Shown: positions 26,178 through 35,805 of the stretch, one piece after another
How positions within the stretch are numbered: the first letter of the stretch is position 1
Layout: each line of letters opens with the position of its first letter
NCBI RefSeq assembly: GCF_004358165.1
Contig: NZ_SMTG01000002.1
Location: 1,116,001 to 1,180,000, forward strand
Length of the DNA stretch: 64,000 bases
Direction: 5' to 3'
Source: Luteimonas terrae
Lineage (GTDB): Bacteria > Pseudomonadota > Gammaproteobacteria > Xanthomonadales > Xanthomonadaceae
Position numbers and translations under genes: made by a program
The notes under the pieces: model-generated
Database searches by the model: none
What the model was told of the DNA's origin: nothing
The model's input: only the letters and a program-made list of their open reading frames with translations

Positions 26178-29100
26178 CTACCCGCGCATCGCGCGCATGC
26201 GGTCGAGCACCGATTTCAGCGCCAGCGGCCGCACCGGCTTGGGCAGCAGCGACAGACCGGTCTCCAGCGCGTCGCCCCGGACGACGCCGGTATCGTCGGC
26301 GCTGACGATCAGCGTGGGCCGCGCGCCGAAGCGCGCGCCGAGTCGCGCATGCAGCGCGATGCCGGTATCGCCGTCGTCGAGGTGGTAGTCGAACACCCAC
26401 AGGTCCGCCTGCATGGCCGACATCGCCGCTTCGGCGGCTGCGCCGTCGGTGACCGCATCGACCGCACAACCCCAGCCGCGCAGCAGTGTCGCCATCGCGG
26501 CGAGCGCGGCCGGATCGTTGTCGACGACCAACACACGCGCACCGCCCAGGCCTGCGCGTGTCGCGGGCACATCGGCGCGGCCCGCCATCGTGCGCGGCAC
26601 CGCGATCGAGAACGCGGTGCCGCGCGCCATGCGGCTGCGCACCGCGATGGGCGCCTGCAACAGGCGCGCGATGCGATCGGCGATCGCCAGACCGAGGCCC
26701 AGCCCCTGCCCCGCCGCGCCGTCACCGCGGCGGAACTCCTCGAAGATCAGCGACTGCTGCGCCTCGGGAATGCCGGGACCGGTGTCGTGGACCTCGATGC
26801 GCACCTGCGTGCCGTGTCGACGCACGCCGATCAGCACTGTGCCGGTGCGCGCATAACGCACCGCGTTGCCGAGGAAGTTCTGCAGCACGCGACGCAGCAA
26901 CTGCGGGTCGCTGTCGACCCACACGCGCGTGCGGACGCAGCGGAATGCCAGACCCCGTTCGGCGGCCAGCGCGGCGAATTCGGAGGCCAAGGGTTCGAGC
27001 ACCTCGGACAGGGGAAACGCGCGCCGCTGCGGGACCAGACCACCGGCCTCCAGCCGCGACATGTCGAACAGCCCGGTCAACAGATCGCTGGTCGAATCCA
27101 ACGCGCCGCGCAGCTGACGCAGGCGCGGTTCGACATCATCCGGCACCTGCTGCGACAGCGCGTCGGTGAACAGCTGCGCCGCATGCAGCGGCTGCATCAG
27201 ATCGTGTCCCACCGCGGTCAGGAAGCGGGTCTTGGCGAGATTAGCGCGCTCGGCCTCGCGTCGCGCCTGGTCCAGACTGTCGGTGCGTTCGGCGACGCGC
27301 TGCTCGAGCGTCTCGTTCGACAGACGCAATGCGTGTTCGGTCTGCCGGAACGCGGTGACGTCGGTGAAGGTCGCGACGAAGCCGCCACCGGGCATCGGGT
27401 TGCCGCGGATCTCGATCACATGCCCGCCGGGCACGACGCGCTCGGCGACGTAGGGCGTGCCGGCGCGCATGTGGCGCAGGCGCTTGTCGACCTCGCGTTC
27501 CACATCGACGCGTCCGATCAGGCCGCTGGCGACGTTGTGGCGCACCAGCGTCGCGACCTCGACGCCGACGCGCAGCAGCGACGGCGGATACCCGAACAGC
27601 TCGGCATAGCGCGTGTTCCAGGCGACCAGCCGCAACTGCTCGTCGACCACACTGATGCCCTGGGTCATGTTCTCCAGCGCCGCTTCGAGCACACGCTGGT
27701 TGAAGCGCAGGTCCTGCGAGGCCTCGCCGACGATCGCGGCGACGGTGTCGAAATCCGGGCCGGCATCGCGCCGGGCCGCATCGAGCAGCAGCCGCGCCGA
27801 CGCCGCGCCGAGCACCGCCGACAGTTCGCGTTCCAGCCGCGCCTGCATGCGCCGCGGCACCGGCCCCTGCGCCGGCGCGCCCTGCAGCAACTCGTCGACG
27901 CGCGTGGCGGACAGGAACCTTCGCCCCGCATTCGCCAGCGTCTGCCGGTTCGCCCCCGGCCGGCGACGCCGCGCAGCGGCATCATCGACCGGCGTGCGCC
28001 AGGACAGCAGCAGCGTCACCAGGGTGCCGACGAACAGGCTGGTGCCGACCGCGCGACCCAGGCGGCTCCAGCCGGTCAGCCCGAACAGGCCTTCGGGCGA
28101 TAGCCACGCCAGCGCCGACGGCCAGCCGTGCCAGTCGCCCGGCCCGAGCATCGGCACCAGCATCACCCACGCCCAGGCGAGGAACGCGGCGAGCACGCCG
28201 ACCAGCGCGGCGAATGGTGGCGTCTGTGGACGCAGCACCGCGAACCCGAGCGCCGGCACCAGCGTCGCCAGCGCCGAGAACGAGACCGCACCGACATCGG
28301 CTAGCGCATCGTTGCCGCTGACCAGCCGGCTGTAGCTCCAGCCCAGCAGCATGATCGCGACGATCACCGCGCGCCGCAGCAGCAACAGCGCGCCGCGGTG
28401 GTCGTCGACGTCGCCGCGCGACCACGCGCTGCGCAGCAGACCCGGCGCGAACCAGTGGTTGCCGATCATCAGGCTCAACGTCAGCGTGCTGACGATCACC
28501 ATGCCGGTCGCCGCGCTCAGGCCGCCGAGGAACACCACCAGCGCCAGGTCCTCCTGCCCCATCGCGAGCGGCAGCGCGAGCGCGTACATGTCCGACGACA
28601 CCGTGTCGCCAAGCAGCGCTGTGCCGGCACGCGCCAGCGGCAGCATCGGCAGCGCGATCAGCAGCAGGTACAGCGGGAAGCGCCAGCGCGCCGCGCGCAC
28701 GTGCGCTTCGTCGCGGCACTCGACCACGCCCACGTGGAACTGGTGCGGCATGATGAACATCGCCGCCGCGCCCAGCAGCACCAGCGGTACGAAACCACCC
28801 GCGCCGCCGACCGGCGAGACCGGCGCCAGCGACGCGGCCGCAGGCAGGCCGCGCAGCCCGAACCAGACGAACAGGCCCAGCGCGAGCATCGCGGCCAGCT
28901 TGAACAGCGACTCGAACGCCATCGCCAGCACCAGCCCGCGGTTGTGCCCGGCCGCACTCGCCCGCCGGGTGCCGAACAGCATCGTGAACAAGGCCATCGC
29001 GAGCGCGACGTACAGCGCGCTGTCCTGCCACGGCGCCACGGTGCCCGTCTGCGCCTGCTGCCGGCCGAGCAGCGTGGCGTAACTCATCGCCACGGCCTTG

Positions 29101-29501
29101 AGCTGCAGTGCGATGTAGGGCACCAGCCCCAGCGTCACGACCAAGGTGACCGTCGCCGCCAGCCACGCGTCGCGCCCGAGACGCGAGGCGATCAGGTCCG
29201 CAAGCGAGGTCGCATTGCTGTCGCGCGCCAGCCGCACCAGCCGCAGCAGCACCGGCCAGGCGAGCAGATGAAACAGGATCGCGCCGAGGAACGTCGGCGG
29301 CAGCGGCCAGCCGTACCGCGCGGCCTGCGTGACCGTGCCGTAGAACGTCCACGAGGTGCAGTGCACCGCCAGCGACAGCACGTAGATGTGGCGCCAGCGC
29401 GTGCCCAGCGCATCGGGATGCCGTTCGCCGTACACCGCGGCGGCGAACATCGCGGCCAGCCACAGACCGACCGCGGCAACGACGACGCCGACGCTCAACA
29501 T
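26178..29501 (-). CDS. SSS-type PAS hybrid histidine kinase (NahK/CbrA-like layout)
   Basis: Large membrane sensor of 1107 residues from ATG 29501; a longer frame is open upstream but has no better start. Order: a sodium:solute-symporter-like domain of about 13 helices (1-500), a PAS domain around 605-725 (NMTQGISVVDEQLRLVAWN), and a coiled coil. A HisKA box with GHDLMQPLHA (His at about 766) and an HATPase (DTGPGIPEAQ, GQGLGLGLAI) follow. The C-terminal receiver (about 990-1105) has the acceptor Asp in VFDYHLDD and the Lys in LPKPVRP. The layout matches NahK/ErcS' and, in part, CbrA sensors, which govern carbon use or multi-kinase networks. Ligand unknown. It lies beside a TonB receptor, but an intergenic hairpin separates them. 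Confidence 0.88.
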   Translation of the reverse strand: MLSVGVVVAAVGLWLAAMFAAAVYGERHPDALGTRWRHIYVLSLAVHCTSWTFYGTVTQAARYGWPLPPTFLGAILFHLLAWPVLLRLVRLARDSNATSLADLIASRLGRDAWLAATVTLVVTLGLVPYIALQLKAVAMSYATLLGRQQAQTGTVAPWQDSALYVALAMALFTMLFGTRRASAAGHNRGLVLAMAFESLFKLAAMLALGLFVWFGLRGLPAAASLAPVSPVGGAGGFVPLVLLGAAAMFIMPHQFHVGVVECRDEAHVRAARWRFPLYLLLIALPMLPLARAGTALLGDTVSSDMYALALPLAMGQEDLALVVFLGGLSAATGMVIVSTLTLSLMIGNHWFAPGLLRSAWSRGDVDDHRGALLLLRRAVIVAIMLLGWSYSRLVSGNDALADVGAVSFSALATLVPALGFAVLRPQTPPFAALVGVLAAFLAWAWVMLVPMLGPGDWHGWPSALAWLSPEGLFGLTGWSRLGRAVGTSLFVGTLVTLLLSWRTPVDDAAARRRRPGANRQTLANAGRRFLSATRVDELLQGAPAQGPVPRRMQARLERELSAVLGAASARLLLDAARRDAGPDFDTVAAIVGEASQDLRFNQRVLEAALENMTQGISVVDEQLRLVAWNTRYAELFGYPPSLLRVGVEVATLVRHNVASGLIGRVDVEREVDKRLRHMRAGTPYVAERVVPGGHVIEIRGNPMPGGGFVATFTDVTAFRQTEHALRLSNETLEQRVAERTDSLDQARREAERANLAKTRFLTAVGHDLMQPLHAAQLFTDALSQQVPDDVEPRLRQLRGALDSTSDLLTGLFDMSRLEAGGLVPQRRAFPLSEVLEPLASEFAALAAERGLAFRCVRTRVWVDSDPQLLRRVLQNFLGNAVRYARTGTVLIGVRRHGTQVRIEVHDTGPGIPEAQQSLIFEEFRRGDGAAGQGLGLGLAIADRIARLLQAPIAVRSRMARGTAFSIAVPRTMAGRADVPATRAGLGGARVLVVDNDPAALAAMATLLRGWGCAVDAVTDGAAAEAAMSAMQADLWVFDYHLDDGDTGIALHARLGARFGARPTLIVSADDTGVVRGDALETGLSLLPKPVRPLALKSVLDRMRAMRG

Positions 29502-29603
29502 GCCGTTCGCCACCCGCGTGTTGTCGATGCCGTTCTCAAGACACAGCGCCCCCTTCGATCCGCCGGCGAGCATAGCGCGGCACGCACGCATCGCCCGACG
29601 CAC

Positions 29604-29627
29604 GAAGGCCGCCCGCAGGCGGCCTTC
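29604..29627 (-). terminator. Probable terminator of the TonB-dependent receptor gene
   Basis: GAAGGCCGCC-CGCA-GGCGGCCTTC, a perfect 10-bp stem with a 4-base loop, 25 bases past the receptor stop. The T tract is poor (CTTCGTGCG on the minus strand), so termination strength is uncertain. Confidence 0.55.
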
Positions 29628-29651
29628 GCATCGTCATCGTGTCGGGCCCGG

Positions 29652-31907
29652 TCAGAAGTTGTAGCGCACCGACACGTACCAGTTGCGCGGCCAGCCGTAG
29701 TACGCGGTCTGGATGTTGCCGACGCTGGCGAACTCCTGGCCTTCGACCTTGTAGGTCCTGTCGGTCAGGTTGCGCACGCCGGCGCGCACTTGCCAGGTGT
29801 ACTGCGGCGAATCCCACACGCCATAGGCGCCGACCAGGGTGTAGGCGTCCTGGCTGAGGTTGGCGCGGTTGTCGACCGACAGCCAGGTCTCGCTGCGGTA
29901 GGACACGTCGCCGCCCACGCTCACCATGCCGCCGTTGGCGAGCGGGAAGCCCTGCTGCAGCGCCACGCGCGCGGTCCACTCGGGCGAGAACGGCACGTGG
30001 TCGTGGTTGACGTTGGGGTCGAAGCCCGGATACGACGGGTCGAGACGGAAATCCTCGAACGACTTGTACTGCGCATCCAGATAGCCGATCTGCGCGCTCA
30101 GCGTCGTGTGGTCGGCCAGGCGTGCGCTGCCTTCGAACTCGATGCCCTTGATCTCCAGCTCCGCGGCGTTGAGCACCGGGAACGTGCCCACGTCCTGCGA
30201 CACGCGCGCCTGGAAATCCTTGTACTCGCTCCAGAACGCCGCGACGCTGCCGCGCAGGCGGTTGTCCGACGAGCTGCCCTTCATGCCGACCTCGTAGGTC
30301 CACACGAATTCGGGATCGAAGTCCGGTGCGGCGGCATCGGCCCGCGAATTGGCGCGACCGTTGAAGCCACCCGACTTGAAGCCGCGATTCGCCGAGACGT
30401 AGCCCATCAGATTGTCGGAAAACGCCTTCTGCAGGCTCACCGACGGCGTCCACGCGGTCCAGCTCTTCTTCGCGCTGAAAGCGACGGTCTCGTTGAGCGC
30501 GCTCAGCGGCGCCCCCCAGAACGTGCTGGTGCTGCGGTCGTAGTCCTTGGTATCGCGCGTCCAGCGCAGGCCGGCGGCGAGCGTCCAGGTCGGCACGAAC
30601 TCCCAGTTGGCGTGTGCGAAGGCGGCGACGCTTTCGGTCTCGAGATCGTCGGCGATCGTGCGCAGGAACGGCACGCGCGTGCCGGCAAATGCGAACAGGT
30701 CGTCGGTGTAGGCCTCCTGGTAGGACGGCACCTTCTCCTTCATGTAGTAGGCGCCGAACGTGGTCTGCAGGTTGCTGCCGTTGTCGTACTGCAGCTGGAA
30801 TTCCTGGCTGAACTGGTTCTGGTCCAGCGCCACCAGCACATCGCCGAGTTCGAACTCCGACGCGTCGATGTCGATGTAGGAGTGTGTTTCCAGCTCGCGG
30901 TAGGACGTGATGCTCTTGAACCGCAACGCGTCGTCGAGATCCCATTCGGCCGACAGCGAGATGCCCGAATGCTTCAGTTCCTGTCCCTGGTCGGGTGCGA
31001 ACGAGGTCCGCGCGGTGAAGTCGAACTCGCCCGTCGGCGCCGGCAGCAGCGTCACCGTGCCGAGCGCCAGATCGGTGCGGCGCAGCGGCGCGGTCGGGCG
31101 GCCGAGCGACAGCGCGGCGTCCTGCTTCGTGTGGTCGATCGACAGCGTGGCGCGGAAGTCGTCGGTCGGCTGGAACGCGATCTTGCCGCGGACCGCGCGG
31201 GTGTCGTCGTCGTTGTAGTGCTTGCCGCTGACGCGGTCGCGGATGAAGCCGTCGTTGGTCAGCCAGGCGCCGGCGAAGCTGGCGGCGACGGTGTCGCTGA
31301 GCTGGCCGGAGACATAGAAGCGCCCTTCCGCGCGGCCGTGATCGCCGCCGGTCAGTTCGACCGCGCCGCCGGTGTCGTCGAAGGGATTCTTGGTGGTGAC
31401 CTTGATCGCGCCGCCGGTGGAATTCTTGCCGTACAGCGTGCCCTGCGGGCCGCGCAGCACTTCGACCTGCTGCACGTCGAACAGCGAGAACAGCGCACCG
31501 TTGATGCGCGAGTAGTAGACGTCGTCGACGTACAGACCCACGCCCGGGTCGAAGGTCTGCAGCGCGTCGGGCTGGCCGATGCCGCGGATGAAGGCGTTGA
31601 CGCTGTTGGCCGAGCCGCGGCCCTGCACGATGTTGAGGTTGGGCACCGCGCCCTGCAGGCCGTCGATGTTGTTGGCCTGCAGGTCCTTGAGCTGTTCCTC
31701 GCCGAAGGCGCTGACCGCGACCGGCACGTCCTGGATCGACTCGCTGCGGCGGCGCGCGGTGACGGTGATCGAGTCGAGCGTGGTCGCCTCGCTCGCCGGT
31801 GTCGCGGCGCCGGTCGACGGCGTCTGCTGTGCGTGGACCGCCGGCACTGCCAGCCCCAGGCCGACGGCCAGGCTCAGTGCCGTGTGCCGGATCGTGTTGC
31901 GCTTCAT
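29652..31907 (-). CDS. TonB-dependent outer membrane receptor
   Basis: Outer-membrane active transporter. The 751-residue product has a signal peptide (residues 1-27, cleaved after VHA) and a TonB-box-like segment (TLDSITVTARR). The plug domain (about 50-160) has GVGLYVDDVYYSR and VEVLRGPQGTLYGKNSTGGAI. A 22-strand barrel ends in the terminal phenylalanine (VSVRYNF). Start ATG 31907 has GGAGGGG 6 bases upstream. It resembles receptors for iron-siderophore or small organic ligands, but the substrate cannot be read from sequence. The divergent GntP permease suggests an organic acid or its iron complex. Confidence 0.9.
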   Translation of the reverse strand: MKRNTIRHTALSLAVGLGLAVPAVHAQQTPSTGAATPASEATTLDSITVTARRRSESIQDVPVAVSAFGEEQLKDLQANNIDGLQGAVPNLNIVQGRGSANSVNAFIRGIGQPDALQTFDPGVGLYVDDVYYSRINGALFSLFDVQQVEVLRGPQGTLYGKNSTGGAIKVTTKNPFDDTGGAVELTGGDHGRAEGRFYVSGQLSDTVAASFAGAWLTNDGFIRDRVSGKHYNDDDTRAVRGKIAFQPTDDFRATLSIDHTKQDAALSLGRPTAPLRRTDLALGTVTLLPAPTGEFDFTARTSFAPDQGQELKHSGISLSAEWDLDDALRFKSITSYRELETHSYIDIDASEFELGDVLVALDQNQFSQEFQLQYDNGSNLQTTFGAYYMKEKVPSYQEAYTDDLFAFAGTRVPFLRTIADDLETESVAAFAHANWEFVPTWTLAAGLRWTRDTKDYDRSTSTFWGAPLSALNETVAFSAKKSWTAWTPSVSLQKAFSDNLMGYVSANRGFKSGGFNGRANSRADAAAPDFDPEFVWTYEVGMKGSSSDNRLRGSVAAFWSEYKDFQARVSQDVGTFPVLNAAELEIKGIEFEGSARLADHTTLSAQIGYLDAQYKSFEDFRLDPSYPGFDPNVNHDHVPFSPEWTARVALQQGFPLANGGMVSVGGDVSYRSETWLSVDNRANLSQDAYTLVGAYGVWDSPQYTWQVRAGVRNLTDRTYKVEGQEFASVGNIQTAYYGWPRNWYVSVRYNF

Positions 31908-32076
31908 GTGTCCCCTCCCACGGGTCGCAAGGTCGTGCGGCACGGTGCCGCCCGATCGCAAGACTAGGGAGTGCCGCGGCGCGGCGGCATCGTACCTTCG
32001 GACAATGGCCGCGCCCGGACGCGCTGCCGACACTGCGGACCGTCCGGCCATGCGGCCGCCGCACTCGTGGAACCCG

Positions 32077-33480
32077 ATGGACTTTCTGATCGTACTGGGC
32101 GCGCTGGTCTTCCTGATGGTGGTCGCCTACCGCGGCTACAGCGTGATCCTGTTCGCACCGATCGCCGCGATGGGCGCGGTGCTGTTGGTCGATCCGACGC
32201 TGGTCGCGCCGATGTTCACCGGACTGTTCATGGACAAGATGGTGGGCTTCCTCAAGCTCTATTTCCCGGTGTTCGTGCTGGGCGCGGTGTTCGGCAAGCT
32301 GATCGAACTGTCGGGCTTCTCCAAATCGATCGTCGCCGCGACCATCCGGCTGTTCGGCCCGAAGCAGGCGATGCTGTCGATCGTCGTGGTCTGCGCGCTG
32401 CTGACCTACGGCGGCGTGTCGCTGTTCGTGGTGGTGTTCGCGGTGTACCCGTTCGCCTCGGAACTGTTCCGCCAGAGCGACATTCCCAAGCGCCTGATTC
32501 CCGGCACCATCGCGCTCGGTGCCTTCACCTTCACCATGGACGCGCTGCCGGGCACGCCGCAGATCCAGAACATCATCCCGACCGCCTTCTTCGGCACCGA
32601 CGCCTGGGCCGCGCCCGTACTCGGCACGCTGGGCGGCGTCTTCATCCTCGTCGTCGGCATGACCTATCTGGAATGGCGCCGGCGCGTGGCGCAGCGCGCC
32701 GGCGAAGGCTACGGCGACCCGGCCACGCTGCTCAACGAACCCGCGCCGTTCGCAGGCGGCGCGCTGGCGAATCCGCTGATCGCACTGCTGCCACTGGTGC
32801 TGGTGGGCGTGAGCAACATCGTCTTCACCCGCTGGATTCCGACGCTGTACGGCGACACGCACAGCTTCATTCCCGCGGTGATCGGCAACCCGCCGCCGGT
32901 GACCCAGGAAGTGGGCAAGATCGCCGCGATCTGGGCCGTGCAGGGCGCGTTGCTGGTCGGCATCGTCGCGGTGCTGCTGTTCGCATGGAAGCCGGTGTTC
33001 ACGCGCTTCGCCGAAGGCACGAAGGCCGCGATCGGCGGCGCCCTGCTGGCATCGATGAACACCGCGTCCGAGTACGGCTTCGGCGCGGTCATCGCCGCCC
33101 TCCCCGGTTTCCTGCTGGTGACAAAAGGCCTGGGCTCGATCTCCGACCCGTTGGTCAACGAAGCGGTCACGGTGACCGCGCTGGCCGGCATCACCGGTTC
33201 CGCGTCCGGTGGCATGGGCATCGCGCTGGCGGCCATGTCGGAGACCTTCATCGCCAATGCGAATGCGGTGGGCATCCCGATGGAAGTCCTGCACCGCGTC
33301 GCGTCGATGGCGTCGGGGGGCATGGACACGCTGCCGCACAACGGCGCGGTGATCACCCTGCTGGCCGTGACCGGCCTGACCCACCGGCAGGCCTACAAGG
33401 ACATCTTCGCGATCACCCTGATCAAGACCGCGGCGGTGTTCGCGATCATCGGGCTGTACTACGCGACCGGCTGGGTCTGA
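32077..33480 (+). CDS. GntP-family permease
   Basis: Inner-membrane proton symporter of the gluconate/organic-acid (GntP) family. From ATG 32077 the product is 467 residues with about 12-14 hydrophobic segments. Conserved features include TYGGVSLFVVVFAVYP, FTMDALPGTPQIQN and LASMNTASEYGFGAV. In-frame ATGs at 32050 and 32005 are alternatives; 32077 has GTGGA upstream and starts directly with the first helix. The motif set is nearer the hydroxybutyrate/citrate-like branch than classical GntT, but the substrate is unproven. It is divergent from the TonB receptor with a 169-base shared control region, suggesting joint regulation of outer and inner membrane uptake. Confidence 0.85.
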   Translation: MDFLIVLGALVFLMVVAYRGYSVILFAPIAAMGAVLLVDPTLVAPMFTGLFMDKMVGFLKLYFPVFVLGAVFGKLIELSGFSKSIVAATIRLFGPKQAMLSIVVVCALLTYGGVSLFVVVFAVYPFASELFRQSDIPKRLIPGTIALGAFTFTMDALPGTPQIQNIIPTAFFGTDAWAAPVLGTLGGVFILVVGMTYLEWRRRVAQRAGEGYGDPATLLNEPAPFAGGALANPLIALLPLVLVGVSNIVFTRWIPTLYGDTHSFIPAVIGNPPPVTQEVGKIAAIWAVQGALLVGIVAVLLFAWKPVFTRFAEGTKAAIGGALLASMNTASEYGFGAVIAALPGFLLVTKGLGSISDPLVNEAVTVTALAGITGSASGGMGIALAAMSETFIANANAVGIPMEVLHRVASMASGGMDTLPHNGAVITLLAVTGLTHRQAYKDIFAITLIKTAAVFAIIGLYYATGWV

Positions 33481-33485
33481 CGCGG

Positions 33486-33624
33486 GACCCGTTCAATCTC
33501 CTGCTGCGCTTGCCGGCTGGCGCGTGTGCGGTGCCCGGAATGCGCACGTACGACACGTACGCTGCGCTTCCTGCGCTCCACCACGCGTCATCCGGCTGCG
33601 CTCGCGACGAATCTTGAACGGGTC
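33486..33624. repeat. 139-bp imperfect palindrome filling the gntP/trxC gap
   Basis: Bounded by perfect 11-bp inverted repeats GACCCGTTCAA (33486-33496) and TTGAACGGGTC (33614-33624). The interior also aligns with its own reverse complement with small gaps, centred on ACGTACGACACGTACG. It starts 5 bases after the permease stop and ends one base before the trxC stop. It could be a MITE-like dispersed element used as a bidirectional terminator. Confidence 0.65.
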
Positions 33625-33625
33625 C

Positions 33626-34060
33626 TCAAAGCACTTGACGCGCGAACTGCACGATCGCCTGCAGCGGCAATGCACCAGACTGGCGCGCGATCTCGCGGCC
33701 GCCGGCGAACAGCACCAGTGTCGGAATGCTGCGGATGTGGAAGCGGCCGGCGAGCACCGGTTCCGCTTCGGTGTCGACCTTGGCCAGCACCACATGCGGC
33801 ACCAGCTGCGCAGCCGCCTGCTCGAACGCCGGTGCCATCTGGCGGCACGGGCCGCACCAAGGCGCCCAGAAATCCACCAGCAGCGGCAGGTCCGACTGCA
33901 GCGCATGCGTTTCGAACGTGCCCTGCGTCAGCGCGAACGGATGCGCCGGCAGCAAGCCCTCGCGGCATCGGCCGCAGGTCGGCGCATCGCCGAGACGTGC
34001 ACGGGGCACGCGGTTGCGGGTGTGGCAGTGCGGACAGGCGACGACGGCGGAGTCGGTCAT
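33626..34060 (-). CDS. trxC: Thioredoxin 2 (TrxC)
   Basis: Cytoplasmic thiol-disulfide reductase with a zinc module, often induced by oxidative stress. The 144-residue product has an N-terminal zinc ribbon (CPHC near residue 9 and CGRC near 29), then a thioredoxin fold with the active site WAPWCGPCRQM and the cis-proline RSIPTLVLF. Length and layout match E. coli TrxC (139). No adjacent gene in the same unit: a repeat element separates it from dapE, and a palindrome lies at its 3' end. Confidence 0.93.
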   Translation of the reverse strand: MTDSAVVACPHCHTRNRVPRARLGDAPTCGRCREGLLPAHPFALTQGTFETHALQSDLPLLVDFWAPWCGPCRQMAPAFEQAAAQLVPHVVLAKVDTEAEPVLAGRFHIRSIPTLVLFAGGREIARQSGALPLQAIVQFARQVL

Positions 34061-34167
34061 GGTGAGCGGTCACGTGGAGAACGTCTGCCGAGCATGCACG
34101 CGGCGGTGTCACGATCGGGGCAGGACATCGTCATGTCGGGGCTTAAGGTCACCGAGGACGCGCCCTT

Positions 34168-34284
34168 CTCGTCATTCCGGCGAACGCCGGAATCCAGCAA
34201 CTTCCACCGGGTCGGTCAAGGTTCCACCGGGAAGGAAAGTGCCCCTAGGCCACTGCATTCCGGCGTCCGCCGGAATGACGAGAG
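34168..34284. repeat. Dispersed inverted-repeat element (CATTCCGGCGnnnGCCGGAAT type)
   Basis: Left arm CTCGTCATTCCGGCGAACGC continues as CGGAATCCAG to 34198. The right arm (34253-34284) carries GCATTCCGGCGTCCGCCGGAATGACGAG. Each arm is itself a hairpin (ATTCCGGCG/CGCCGGAAT), and the two arms are inverted with respect to each other, enclosing 54 bases. Sequences of this type occur in many proteobacterial intergenic spaces. It lies in the 239-base gap between trxC and dapE. Confidence 0.75.
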
Positions 34285-34299
34285 ACCTGGAATGCACAC

Positions 34300-35433
34300 T
34301 CAGGCCGGTGGCAGCAGGCGCTCGATCAGCGCCTGATAGAGACCCGGCAGCGCTTCGAGATCGGCGACGCGGATCTGTTCGTCGATCTGGTGGATGCTCG
34401 CGTTGACCGGCCCGATCTCGATGCACTGCGCACCCAGCGGCGCGATGAAACGCGCATCCGATGTGCCGCCGCCGGTGCTTTCCTCCGGCGCGCGCCCCAG
34501 ATGCGCGGCCAGCACCTCGCGCGCCGCGGCCCGCAGCGGGCCTTCGGGCGTGTAGAACGGTTCGCCGCTGCGGTGCCAGTCGATCGCGTAATCGAGTCCA
34601 TGGCGGTCCAGCAGCGCGGCGCTCTCCGCTTCGAGCTTCGGCGCATCCCACAGCGGCGTGTAGCGCAGATTGAAGTGCACGGTCGCGGTGCCGGGAATGA
34701 CGTTGGTCGCGCCGGTGCCGGCGGCGATGTTGCTGATCTGCAGGCTGGTCGGCGGGAAGGATTCGTAACCGTCGTCCCAGCGTCGTGCGACGAGTTCGGC
34801 TAGCGCAGGCGCCGCGTCGTGGATCGGGTTGCGCGCCTTGTCCGGATAGGCGACATGCCCCTGCACGCCACGCACCGTGAGTTTGCCCGACAGACTGCCA
34901 CGCCGGCCGACGCGCAGCAGATCGCCGAGCGTCTCCGTCGAAGACGGTTCCCCGGTGATGCACCAGTCGATGCGCGTGCCGCGTGCGGAGAAGGTCTTCG
35001 CGACGCGGCGCACGCCGTCGATCGCATCGCCTTCCTCGTCGGAGGTCAGCAAGAGCGCCAACGTGCCGACATGATCGGGATGCGCGGCGACGAAGCGTTC
35101 GGCCGCGACGACGAAGGCCGCGACGCCGCTCTTCATGTCGGCCGCGCCGCGTCCGTAGAGCACGCCGTCGCGAATCTCCGGCGCGAACGGATCCGATGTC
35201 CAAGCCTCGACCGGCCCGCTCGGCACCACGTCGGTATGTCCCAGCAGCACCAGCACCGGCGCGCCCTGCCCGTGCGTCGCCCAGAGATTGTCGACCGCGC
35301 CGAAGCGCAGCGACTCGATCGCGAAGCCTGCGGCTTCGAGACGCGCGGCGATCAGCGCCTGGCAGCCCGCGTCATCGGGCGTGACCGAATTGCGGGCGAT
35401 CAGATCGCAGGTGAGATCCAGGACGTTGGACAT
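34300..35433 (-). CDS. dapE: Succinyl-diaminopimelate desuccinylase DapE
   Basis: Zinc hydrolase of the lysine/meso-diaminopimelate pathway, converting N-succinyl-LL-DAP to LL-DAP and succinate. The 377-residue product has M20 motifs: the metal-binding [11 protein letters not shown], the catalytic pair in [21 protein letters not shown], and the C-terminal [13 protein letters not shown] with a downstream His in NASIHQIDE. Start ATG 35433 has GAGG 5 bases upstream. It is the last gene of map-glnD-dapD-yffB-dapE, 7 bases after yffB. Confidence 0.95.
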   Translation of the reverse strand: MSNVLDLTCDLIARNSVTPDDAGCQALIAARLEAAGFAIESLRFGAVDNLWATHGQGAPVLVLLGHTDVVPSGPVEAWTSDPFAPEIRDGVLYGRGAADMKSGVAAFVVAAERFVAAHPDHVGTLALLLTSDEEGDAIDGVRRVAKTFSARGTRIDWCITGEPSSTETLGDLLRVGRRGSLSGKLTVRGVQGHVAYPDKARNPIHDAAPALAELVARRWDDGYESFPPTSLQISNIAAGTGATNVIPGTATVHFNLRYTPLWDAPKLEAESAALLDRHGLDYAIDWHRSGEPFYTPEGPLRAAAREVLAAHLGRAPEESTGGGTSDARFIAPLGAQCIEIGPVNASIHQIDEQIRVADLEALPGLYQALIERLLPPA

Positions 35434-35440
35434 GCAGACC

Positions 35441-35800
35441 TCAGTCGATCCCGAAACGCTTCTTGAAGCCGTTGTCGCTGAAGCCCTGGCTGATCCCGCC
35501 ATCGGCGGTGACGACCAGCGGACGGCGGATCAGTTGCGGATACTCGCGCAGCAACAGCTTCCACTCCGCATCACTGGCCGCGGCCTTGCGGTTCTCCGGC
35601 AACTGGCGCCACGTGGTCGAGGATTTGTTGATCATCGCCTCGAAGCCACCAAGCTTGCCGGCCCATTCCACCAGCGTCTCCGGCGTCGGCTTGTGGTCGC
35701 GATAGTCGACGAAGCTGTAGGCAACGCCGAAGCGGTCGAGCCACTTCGTCGCCTTTTTGCAGGTGTCGCAGTTCTTCAGGCCGTAGACGGTCGCGCTCAT
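35441..35800 (-). CDS. yffB: ArsC/Spx-family thioredoxin-fold protein (YffB)
   Basis: The 119-residue product is an arsenate-reductase-like protein with [16 protein letters not shown] (CxxC near the N terminus) and the conserved LIRRPLVV segment. E. coli YffB, also next to dapE, is the closest known relative; it is proposed to be a glutathione-dependent thiol reductase rather than a true arsenate reductase. No ars genes are nearby. Lies between dapD (5 bases) and dapE (7 bases) in the same unit. Physiological role unknown. Confidence 0.88.
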   Translation of the reverse strand: MSATVYGLKNCDTCKKATKWLDRFGVAYSFVDYRDHKPTPETLVEWAGKLGGFEAMINKSSTTWRQLPENRKAAASDAEWKLLLREYPQLIRRPLVVTADGGISQGFSDNGFKKRFGID

Positions 35801-35805
35801 GGCGT

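Noticed and set aside
35441..35800. Arsenate resistance role for the ArsC-like gene
   Set aside because: Its position between dapD and dapE matches E. coli yffB, and no arsB, arsR or acr3 gene is nearby.
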